A DNA stretch of 55,645 nucleotides from a virus. The notes under the pieces were generated by a model that was not told the origin of the DNA, did not search any database, and was given only the letters and a program-made list of their open reading frames with translations. Below are positions 10,931-18,987 of this stretch, in pieces. A program made the translations under genes and the position numbers. Position 1 is the first letter of the stretch. The number at the start of each line of letters is the position of its first letter. The stretch is taken from the IMG/VR virus record IMGVR_UViG_3300044647_002519, positions 1 to 55,645 of that record; one strand, 5' to 3'.

Positions 10931-13900
10931 TTATTGTTTTGATTTTTTATTTGCCAACTGATTTTTGTTATTATTTTGAGCTATAATATTAAGCTGATTG
11001 ATTTTTTGTTGCACTATAAAATCAATTTGTTCAATAGGACTTCCACTTGCAATTTGCCCTATAGGAAATGTTTGAACTTGCAATGGCTCCATATTCCCCG
11101 TTTTAATATTATATATGGTGGGTTGAGTCTCCAAAATCAATTCATCTTTTGCGTTTTTATAAACTCTTACTCTACCTCCGGAATCAATATTTTTTACATA
11201 TTGCTTTTCAGGTGAATACTCTACATCATAAATCACATTAGAAAAATTAAAATCTTTAAAACTTCTGTCACTAACGTCTTTATCCTGAGGAAAAGATATA
11301 GTTATTGTTTTAAATGATTCAAGTTCAATTGCGCCAATTAAACCAGGTTTATTAGTGCTTCCTTGCAAAGACTGTAACCAATCTGTATCAAAAGTTATCA
11401 CATATGCCGCTTTAGTTTTTCCCAAATTATCCGCATCATTTGCACCATATACAGGATTATATGTAATATTAGCTTTTGGTATATTTGTCTTACTTGCTTT
11501 AGCATTTGAAAAAGAAGAAACACTTAACAACCATTGATCAAATACTTGCTTAGCCTTAGCGTTACTTGATTCAGTTCTAACATCACCTTTACCAATATCA
11601 CCAGCATAGAACGTTAAATCTTGAGAAGGTGTTTTCTTAACCTGTCCAACTAAAAAAGCAAAATTCCTTTGAGCCATTGGATCTTTACCAATTGTTGTTG
11701 GATCAAAGAACGAAGGATAGGACGGATTTTTAAGAGCATCAGCAGCAGTCATTTGATCTTTTGGTACACCTCTCATAAATGAGCCAGCGTCAAAACTTTG
11801 AAAGATCCTTCCTTTGCCACCTTTTTCAGCTTCGGTATTAAGTACACCACTAAGGGTAGCATTCATAATATCCTTTTGTCTTTTGTAAGACTTAACTGCA
11901 TTTGCCACAGCTAAATTTTCATTAAATATAAAACCATCCGTCTTAGGTCTTCTACTAGAACTCATAGCTAAGTCCTGCGCACTTACTCCCCCTGGAGGAA
12001 GTGTTCCTATAGAAGCTCTAGTATAAGCTGCAGGTGAAGCGTAATAATAATATTTATTATTTTGTGGACCTTTAGATTTTGCCTTCTGAATAAAGTCAGC
12101 AATAAATTCTTGCTCTGAGATTATTCTGGATGTTCCATTTTGAGACGGCTGAATAATTTTAAGTGCACCGGCAGCTATATCTTCACGCACAGATTTAGTT
12201 TCAGATGTTAAATCTGTTTGAATTGCTTTATCAAAATTATCACTTACTGTACCCATAAATTGGGTTTGTATATTATCTACAGCAGTCAAACGACCCATAG
12301 AGACATCAAATCTAGTTTGTAATTCTTGATAATTAGCGCCACTGTTTTCTTTAACAAAATTTGGATTTGTCTTAACTGCCAAATCCGGATCTTTCATTAA
12401 AGCATGCATTTTATATATAAATCCTTCAGCAATAGTTTTATTGCGAGGATCTTGTAGATACTGCCTTAATTCTGGTAAAGATCCCACTTTGGTAGTTGTA
12501 ATTCCTGTATTTTCAAAGTTAAGTGAATATTGATTATTACCATTTTTTGATGGATAAAACTTTTCTAAAGCTTCTAATCCAAATTGGATGTTTTCATTAA
12601 GTGCATCCTGATGATAATTAAGGATCTTATTTTGTTGACCATTAACATAATCATATTTTTTAGGGTCAATTGCCAAACCTGTTTCAGTATCTATAGCAGA
12701 AGATTCAGTACCCATTTCATTATATACAGCACCTGAAGCATCCATGCCTCCACCTAATATACTATTTATAAAGTCAGATCCACCAATTGTACCTTTTAAT
12801 TTTTCTAAATCAATTCTATTCCTCTGCTTTTGCGCTTCTTCCGTCATAGCATTTGTATGCTGCTGTTGAATTTTTGCAAAATCATGTTGGTGATCAAGCT
12901 TTTGCTTATAATAGTCGTTTACTTTAAGTTCTCTACTTTTGTTAATATTTGAAAAAGCTACAACACCTGCGGAAAGATCATCCTGCATATTATAACCCAT
13001 TATCAAACTATAAGCTTTATTTAAAAGTCCTTTTGTAGTTTTAGTATCCATAGTACCAGCATTTTGCAAAATACTTTGCGTTTGCTGGTAAGCCATTAAC
13101 TTTGACGTTAATTCATCTTGTACAACATTTAATTCTTGCTCTTCGGTTGAACCAGGAATAATACCATAATTTTTAATGTAATTTTCCCAATTGACATTTA
13201 TATCCTGAAGTTTACTCAAATCTGCTTTTTCATTTAATGATCTAATGGCTAGATTTTTTTCATAAACATTAATGACTTCACTAGCCCAAGCATTTTGACC
13301 TTCACTCACTGATTTAAAATTACCGGTCTGAATACCTGAGTCTGCAAACTTTCTTGACTTTACATAGGCATCTGTATAATAAGCTTGTTGTACAATGGGA
13401 TCATCTAAAAGCGCTCTACTAGCCATCCTATATGCTTGTTCCGTAATTAAATTACCATTTCTATCTTTTACAATAAAAGCACCATCCGGAGATATACTAT
13501 CCATTGTCACATCAAAACCTTGCTTTTTTAAATAATCTAATGCTTTTTGTTCTAGATCGGCATCTGCAACATACTGAGGAAGTGACATTCCCAAAGCTTC
13601 GTCTGCAGAAGCATTTTTAAAATCTTGCATTTGATAATTCAAAGCTTCTACACCGGTTGTCCAGTATAGTTCTCTCATTTGCTGATCTGGTGATTGTTGA
13701 AGCTGATTTGCATATTGCATATCATCTCTATACTTTTTTGTATAGAGCATATCTTTTACAATAATCTTTTCATCATAGAAAGGCTTAAACAACTTTTTAG
13801 CATAGTCAACGTTCTGAGCAACAGAGAGATCCATACCTGAAACTAGCTCTAGTTGTTTACCTAAAGTGTTTGTAAATTGATCTCTCATTTCATTAGTGTC

Positions 13901-14074
13901 TTGACGACTCAATTCTGAATAAACAACCTTACCATACAAATCATTTAACTCTTTATAATTTGTATTATACCTGTTAGTTTTTGTATCTAAAACATCAGAC
14001 AAAAATTTATAGTCCGGTGTAAAAGGCTGCCAATTGGGTAAATAAGGTTGGTTTCCCTGTGTATAAGTTGCCAT
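10931..14074 (-). CDS. Large helical internal virion (cargo-type) protein, 1047 aa
   Basis: I do not recognise a catalytic domain. The N-terminus (MATYTQGNQPYLPNWQPFTPDY) is followed by several hundred residues of predicted helix rich in Gln, Lys and Asp, including a coiled-coil-like stretch around 385-425 (KLDHQHDFAKIQQQH...). The second half is more mixed and the C-terminus is Gln/Asn/Lys-rich. The gene sits between a 771-aa cargo-type protein and the giant polymerase-like gene, in the same orientation and with only 11 nt before the latter. In crAss-like phages this position is held by large proteins packed inside the capsid or tail and ejected with DNA, so a cargo or ejection role is the best inference. 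It could also be an accessory subunit of the virion polymerase. Confidence 0.7.
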   Translation of the reverse strand: MATYTQGNQPYLPNWQPFTPDYKFLSDVLDTKTNRYNTNYKELNDLYGKVVYSELSRQDTNEMRDQFTNTLGKQLELVSGMDLSVAQNVDYAKKLFKPFYDEKIIVKDMLYTKKYRDDMQYANQLQQSPDQQMRELYWTTGVEALNYQMQDFKNASADEALGMSLPQYVADADLEQKALDYLKKQGFDVTMDSISPDGAFIVKDRNGNLITEQAYRMASRALLDDPIVQQAYYTDAYVKSRKFADSGIQTGNFKSVSEGQNAWASEVINVYEKNLAIRSLNEKADLSKLQDINVNWENYIKNYGIIPGSTEEQELNVVQDELTSKLMAYQQTQSILQNAGTMDTKTTKGLLNKAYSLIMGYNMQDDLSAGVVAFSNINKSRELKVNDYYKQKLDHQHDFAKIQQQHTNAMTEEAQKQRNRIDLEKLKGTIGGSDFINSILGGGMDASGAVYNEMGTESSAIDTETGLAIDPKKYDYVNGQQNKILNYHQDALNENIQFGLEALEKFYPSKNGNNQYSLNFENTGITTTKVGSLPELRQYLQDPRNKTIAEGFIYKMHALMKDPDLAVKTNPNFVKENSGANYQELQTRFDVSMGRLTAVDNIQTQFMGTVSDNFDKAIQTDLTSETKSVREDIAAGALKIIQPSQNGTSRIISEQEFIADFIQKAKSKGPQNNKYYYYASPAAYTRASIGTLPPGGVSAQDLAMSSSRRPKTDGFIFNENLAVANAVKSYKRQKDIMNATLSGVLNTEAEKGGKGRIFQSFDAGSFMRGVPKDQMTAADALKNPSYPSFFDPTTIGKDPMAQRNFAFLVGQVKKTPSQDLTFYAGDIGKGDVRTESSNAKAKQVFDQWLLSVSSFSNAKASKTNIPKANITYNPVYGANDADNLGKTKAAYVITFDTDWLQSLQGSTNKPGLIGAIELESFKTITISFPQDKDVSDRSFKDFNFSNVIYDVEYSPEKQYVKNIDSGGRVRVYKNAKDELILETQPTIYNIKTGNMEPLQVQTFPIGQIASGSPIEQIDFIVQQKINQLNIIAQNNNKNQLANKKSKQ

Positions 14075-14118
14075 ATCTCTAAATTACAAAAATTTTTTTA
14101 GTTTTAAAAATTAAATCA

Positions 14119-14137
14119 ATAAACTTTTTAAGTTTAT
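14119..14137. other. AT-rich hairpin in the spacer between two cargo genes
   Basis: The 72-nt spacer between the genes starting at 14074 and ending at 14147 holds a perfect 8-bp inverted repeat, ATAAACTT and AAGTTTAT, with a 3-nt loop. On the minus strand it is followed by TGATTTAATTTTT. It could be a weak terminator or attenuator, but the stem is entirely A/T-rich, so the call is tentative. No promoter motif like those at other spacers is obvious here. Confidence 0.35.
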
Positions 14138-14146
14138 CAATTACAT

Positions 14147-16462
14147 TTAGTATCCTTCAGGTAAAGTTGAACCTGGATTAAACGGAGTTGCATACGGACT
14201 TGGGTAAGTTTGAGATTGTCTGTAGTCAAAACCATAACCTTGAGGCATACTCCTAAATGCTCTTTGAGCATAAGTTTCTTGTGGTAATGTCTGTTGTTTA
14301 ATACCCATTATACTATTTACTAAATCTGCTGTTGGTTCAATACCTCCAGCTTTTAAATCTTTAGCAAGATTCACGTAAGACTGAATCATTTGATCACTCA
14401 TGTCTGAAGGCGGAACCGGTTCAAAAGCTTTAGAACTAAATTGACCAATAACACCTCCGCTAGTAGGATCAATTTGAAAATAATCTTGAAGGGAATTTAA
14501 GTTGTATGTATTAGCTCTGTTAGTAATAGCATTTGACAAAGCCATATTATACTGTTCTCGGTCAAAGTTCTTTTCATCCATGTATTTTTGTAATACAGTC
14601 TGTGTATCATCATACTCCTTTGTAAGTCTATCTCTTCTTTCTCTACCAGCATACAAATCAAATTGGGCTTTTCTAGCCAAACCTTGATTAATAACAGACG
14701 TGTTTCTTTGGTTAACTCTACCAATCTCATTTGCAATTAATTCAGCAGCTTTACCTTGAGTTTGGGACATTCTTGCTGATAAAGATTGAGGACCAGCAAA
14801 AGCGCCATAAGCCTCACCAATCTGACCAACATTCTCATTGATAGCAGCAATGGCTCTTGTAGGATCTTCTAAAACATATCCCAAATCAACATCTGGGACA
14901 TTAGGTTGAAACGGGAAAAACATATCTCTGTTTCTTCCGGCAATACTATTCATCTGAAGTAAATCTTGCAACCACCATTGAGGACTTGGCCTATTTCCAG
15001 GCAAAGCTGGATTTGCAGGTGTAATTGTTTTTACCTTTTGAGGAGTATTTGTAGATTGAGTAACGGCTTCTCTTTGAGTTAAAGGCTCTATTTTATAATT
15101 AAAAGGTCTAACTGCAGAACTAAACGTTCCAAACTTACCATCATAATCTTTACCTTTTGCATTAGGATTGAATCCTATTCTAGATGACAAATCAGTTCTA
15201 AGTTTATTTTTTTCTTCATCAGTAAGCTCAGGTCTTCCGGAATTTTTTACAGACGTGTTAATTCTGTCAACCTCCTTAGGAACATAAACTTCATCAAACC
15301 ATTTTTGAAATTTTACAACTTCAGGGTTTTTATATGATTCATTCTTACCAGGTGTGTAAGTATCTAAAGATTTAATAAGTGCATCTAGATCAGGATAAAT
15401 ACCTGCCCAAGCACTTTTAAATTTTTCCTCATTTTCAGAAGCAGAACCAAACCTACCTTTTTTATTTTTAGATTCAGACTGTATATTTTCAAATTCTAAG
15501 TTTGTGCCTGCAAGATCAAAATTTATACCTAAACTTTTAAGATAGTCTAATGCATTTTGATCAAATGCTTTATTTTTAACTTCACCTTTCTTTTGATATA
15601 AATCTAAACCAGGAGTAAATTCAAATCCATATCTTGCCATTGGCTGTTGAACAAAACTTTCATCAAAGCCAACTTGAGCCGGTTCCTGAAAAGTACTTTG
15701 GTCATTAGACTCAGCAATCATGTTTTGCAACATCATTAGATTAACCAACTGCTGTTCAGACATACCACTAACAGCTTTACCTAAAGCTTTAGCATTAGAT
15801 ATTTCCTCTACTCTTGCTGTAAATTCAATTGGATCAATACCTTGTGATATAAGGTATGGATGAGAAATAACAGGAACACCATCTGAAAAATTCTTTTTTG
15901 CCTCTTGAACAAAAGCCAATTTAGATAAAGTTTTTTTATTTTTATCCATCATTAGTTCAGCACTTCTAACTTGTATTTCATCCGCAAACTCATCTTTAAT
16001 TTTTCCATAGTATTTATTTAGATCATAACGCTTGGAGACCTGAGCCGGTGTAATCTTTTTTCTACTATTGATATCAAATTGTTTTAAATCACTACCGCCT
16101 AGTTTCATACTTTGGGTATCTGAAAATATAAATGATTGTTCTGGAAGATTTAAAGGAACACCACCAGATGAATGTCTTGGTCCTTTAATATCATAAAGAC
16201 CAAACAAGCCGTCATTATCCAAATCCGTCAGAACAGTTTCACCACCTTCAGCTTCCAAATTTGCTTGATTTCTAGGTACTGCATTTAAGCTATGCCTGAT
16301 ATTAAGCGCTTCATTATTAATACTTCCTGGAAATTTAGGGTATGTAACTAAACCATAATTAGATTGATCGCCGGTTATATTACCGCCATCACGCATTTTC
16401 AGAACTTTACCATTTTTAATTGTAATCCCCTCAGGTAAATTTAAAATTTTTACTTTTGCCAT
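14147..16462 (-). CDS. Internal virion protein with EAEGGE...HSSGGVPLNLPEQSFIFSDT domain, 771 aa
   Basis: The N-terminal 140 residues contain NLEAEGGETVL, then KGPRHSSGGVPLNLP and SFIFSDTQSMKLGG. I recognise this pattern from large internal proteins of crAss-like and other Bacteroidota phages, where its function is unknown. A Gly-rich KMRDGG precedes it at about residues 22-27. The middle is mostly helical with a hydrophilic linker near 325-350. The C-terminal half holds a helical segment ending at about residue 680 and a Pro/Tyr/Gln-rich tail (YGFDYRQSQTYPSPYATPFNPG). The start lies 2 nt after the stop of the 810-aa gene, so the two are co-transcribed. The likely role is a cargo protein packaged in the head or tail. 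There is no recognisable catalytic motif. Confidence 0.72.
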   Translation of the reverse strand: MAKVKILNLPEGITIKNGKVLKMRDGGNITGDQSNYGLVTYPKFPGSINNEALNIRHSLNAVPRNQANLEAEGGETVLTDLDNDGLFGLYDIKGPRHSSGGVPLNLPEQSFIFSDTQSMKLGGSDLKQFDINSRKKITPAQVSKRYDLNKYYGKIKDEFADEIQVRSAELMMDKNKKTLSKLAFVQEAKKNFSDGVPVISHPYLISQGIDPIEFTARVEEISNAKALGKAVSGMSEQQLVNLMMLQNMIAESNDQSTFQEPAQVGFDESFVQQPMARYGFEFTPGLDLYQKKGEVKNKAFDQNALDYLKSLGINFDLAGTNLEFENIQSESKNKKGRFGSASENEEKFKSAWAGIYPDLDALIKSLDTYTPGKNESYKNPEVVKFQKWFDEVYVPKEVDRINTSVKNSGRPELTDEEKNKLRTDLSSRIGFNPNAKGKDYDGKFGTFSSAVRPFNYKIEPLTQREAVTQSTNTPQKVKTITPANPALPGNRPSPQWWLQDLLQMNSIAGRNRDMFFPFQPNVPDVDLGYVLEDPTRAIAAINENVGQIGEAYGAFAGPQSLSARMSQTQGKAAELIANEIGRVNQRNTSVINQGLARKAQFDLYAGRERRDRLTKEYDDTQTVLQKYMDEKNFDREQYNMALSNAITNRANTYNLNSLQDYFQIDPTSGGVIGQFSSKAFEPVPPSDMSDQMIQSYVNLAKDLKAGGIEPTADLVNSIMGIKQQTLPQETYAQRAFRSMPQGYGFDYRQSQTYPSPYATPFNPGSTLPEGY

Positions 16463-16464
16463 GT

Positions 16465-18897
16465 TTATAGTATTTCAATGTTAGCCCCCAATGAAATCAA
16501 TTCAGCTATTGAGTCAGAATCTAAATCTAAAATCTCAGCATATTGATTAGTATTACTTCCTTTATACATTCCACCCTCTTGAAACATTTGATAGTTTGTA
16601 TAATTATTTTGCTCCTGTAAACCTGTATTAACATCCCAAGTTCCTTTTTTATTCATGGGATTAGCATTGTAACTGTAATAGTTATCTGCCATTGTCATAT
16701 CATATAACCGTCCTTCCGCATTCTTTCTTTTTTTATCTTTAAAGATTTCATTTGCAAAGTCAGCAGCATTAACAGCAAAATTACTTAAATTGCCATAACC
16801 CTGCATAAAACGACTATCCATAAATCTATTAAAATCACCCTCAGCTTTATTTGTTATTTTTACTTTAGGGCTATCCACGGGTAAAAGTGGGCTTGGTTTA
16901 AACTCTCCTACAGGCTTTGAAGAAGGCATCGGAAGCATTTCTTGTTCAGGTTTTGGAACTGGTTTAAACGGAAGACTAGGCATAAAACTAGGATTAATAG
17001 CTTTATCCTTTACATCTATAGGCGTAAGCATTTTAGCATTAGGAGCTGTATCAACCATAAGCTCCTCAGGAAAAGGTCCTAAGTTTTGCACAAAGCTGGT
17101 TTGATTTGTATCAACTTCAGGTGTATTCAAAGTTTTAGTTAAATCATTTACATAATTATTATAACCCACTTGATCGTTTTTTCTAAACATGCGCTCCATG
17201 GCATTTGGGGCACTATTAACCCATTCATCAAATGTAACAGGTTGACCACCTGTTTGCATTTTAGGACTGTAATATTGATCTACAATACTTTTTAATTCTT
17301 TGTTCTTCATCAAAACATTATCCCTTAGATCAATAATTCTTTTTCCATATAAAGGATTTTTACGCATGTTTATACCAGATTTAGGTACAGGTACACCATA
17401 CACATTTTTCATTTCAAAAGTATGGTATTTCTTTTCTGTATCCGGATAAACCATACCTAAACCATTATAAACCTGTAGCCTAAGCGCTGGATCTTTAATC
17501 TTCAATCTATCCGCATATTGCATTTTATCCCGGTAAGCTTTTGCAAAACCAGCAATGTAATCAGTTTCTTCTTTAGTACCTTGACGTACATGTCCAATGT
17601 TAGAATCTGTTTTACCAAGATTTGTTTCTTGCAATCCCATTGCTAATAAATTATAAGCATCTTCTCTACTAAGGCCATCTAACTTTGATCTCTTTAAAAG
17701 ATCATTAATAACAGTTAGATCATATTCTCCACTAAACAAATCTTTATTGGGATTTATTTTTTTACCAGTTGTAGCATTTATTTTTCTAGGGTCCTCTATA
17801 TAAATTCTTTTTTCTACAGAATCTTCAAACTCATCATTTGAATTTGATTCACTAGATCTTACAAACCTAGGTGACCAATTAAGTCCTAGTGGTGCACCCA
17901 AACCTCCAATTTGAGCTTTAGGTAAACTGTATTCAGGTACATTAATAAGCGGTTCTGATGCCGGAATACTATTTTCTATAAATTGGTTTAGTTTTCTTCT
18001 TTGTGTATCATTGTATAGATTCTCATTTATTGGTCTATTACGATACATAAAGTTATATGTATCTGGCTTAGCACCAGGGGCTATTCTTGAATATTGCAAT
18101 TCATCTGCAATATATTCATCTTTGGTTCTAAGCGGACCTTTGTTTTTAGCAGCACTATATAAATCATTAATATCTGCGGCATATTGATTTGTATCACCCG
18201 CGTTTATATTCACTTTATAATCATAATAATAAGGCGCAATTTCCTTTTGTCTTTCTCTTTTGACTTTTGAATCTCTAAAAAAACCTTGCTTTAAACCGGT
18301 TGCTGGATCTGTTTTTCCGCTAAATAAACCTGCAGCGCTATTAGCTAAAGCAAACGCTGCACCTGCAATATTACTTTTTGATGCTAAATCCATTGGTAAA
18401 TAATCCGCAATTGGGTTTTGCACATACCCATCTTGGCCATTAACAAAATTCATAAATTGATCTATGGTCAATGGATTTGCTCCATTACCATACTGAGCTT
18501 CAGGAAGATCATTACCAAATAAACCAAACGAAACATCAGAACCAGAAGAATCTTCTGAATAATCAGAATCTGATTCATCATCTTTAGTTTGTTCTGACTC
18601 ATCACTTTCTTCTAAATCATCAGTTTCTTCCTCTGAATTAAAAAGCTCATCCAAGTCACTATCTGAATAGCCGTATTCAGAAAACATATCCCTAATCTCT
18701 GATTCGCTTAAACCAATTTGAGAAAGATATGCAGCAACAGTTTTTGGTGATTCACCAGATTCAATCATTTCTGACACCTGACTTTTTAAAGAATCTTCAG
18801 ATTCATACCCACTAGAACCACCTTCCTGGTATTTTTTTTTCAAAGTACCACTCTGAGAATACAAATTATTATAATAACTAAAAGGATCAACAATCAT
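16465..18897 (-). CDS. Internal virion protein with acidic N-terminus and lytic-transglycosylase-like segment, 810 aa
   Basis: Residues 30-125 are very acidic and Ser-rich (for example EESDESEQTKDDESDSDYSE) and probably disordered. Around residues 412-436 the segment DAYNLLAMGLQETNLGKTDS followed by NIGHV resembles the active-site region of SLT/goose-type lytic transglycosylases, with E424 as candidate catalytic glutamate. A segment NGLGMVYP follows at 478-485. If real, it would locally open the peptidoglycan during DNA entry. A short QxGG-type motif recurs at about 24-27, 135-139, 329-332, 548-551 and 773-776. At the second and fourth it is followed by TIDQF or TFDEW. A candidate promoter lies in the spacer upstream. 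The start at 18897 is the first ATG. Cargo role is well supported by position; the enzyme call is tentative. Confidence 0.65.
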   Translation of the reverse strand: MIVDPFSYYNNLYSQSGTLKKKYQEGGSSGYESEDSLKSQVSEMIESGESPKTVAAYLSQIGLSESEIRDMFSEYGYSDSDLDELFNSEEETDDLEESDESEQTKDDESDSDYSEDSSGSDVSFGLFGNDLPEAQYGNGANPLTIDQFMNFVNGQDGYVQNPIADYLPMDLASKSNIAGAAFALANSAAGLFSGKTDPATGLKQGFFRDSKVKRERQKEIAPYYYDYKVNINAGDTNQYAADINDLYSAAKNKGPLRTKDEYIADELQYSRIAPGAKPDTYNFMYRNRPINENLYNDTQRRKLNQFIENSIPASEPLINVPEYSLPKAQIGGLGAPLGLNWSPRFVRSSESNSNDEFEDSVEKRIYIEDPRKINATTGKKINPNKDLFSGEYDLTVINDLLKRSKLDGLSREDAYNLLAMGLQETNLGKTDSNIGHVRQGTKEETDYIAGFAKAYRDKMQYADRLKIKDPALRLQVYNGLGMVYPDTEKKYHTFEMKNVYGVPVPKSGINMRKNPLYGKRIIDLRDNVLMKNKELKSIVDQYYSPKMQTGGQPVTFDEWVNSAPNAMERMFRKNDQVGYNNYVNDLTKTLNTPEVDTNQTSFVQNLGPFPEELMVDTAPNAKMLTPIDVKDKAINPSFMPSLPFKPVPKPEQEMLPMPSSKPVGEFKPSPLLPVDSPKVKITNKAEGDFNRFMDSRFMQGYGNLSNFAVNAADFANEIFKDKKRKNAEGRLYDMTMADNYYSYNANPMNKKGTWDVNTGLQEQNNYTNYQMFQEGGMYKGSNTNQYAEILDLDSDSIAELISLGANIEIL

Positions 18898-18921
18898 ATT
18901 TATACTTTATTTAAAAGAGCG

Positions 18922-18966
18922 GTTAATACTAATATACAAACAAATACGTGTAATTTATAATATTAA
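18922..18966 (-). promoter_or_regulatory. Candidate phage late promoter(s) before the 810-aa gene
   Basis: The 90-nt spacer holds two copies of the AT-rich motif found in other spacers. The plus-strand text is GTTAATACTAATATACAAAC at 18922-18941 and TATAATATTAA at 18956-18966. Read on the minus strand, the first gives TTTGTATATTAGTATTAAC, close to the copy before 32272. No terminator-like GC hairpin is present, so this would be an additional internal start for the last cargo genes. Confidence 0.4.
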
Positions 18967-18987
18967 TAAGGTTTGAGTCAGCATTAT

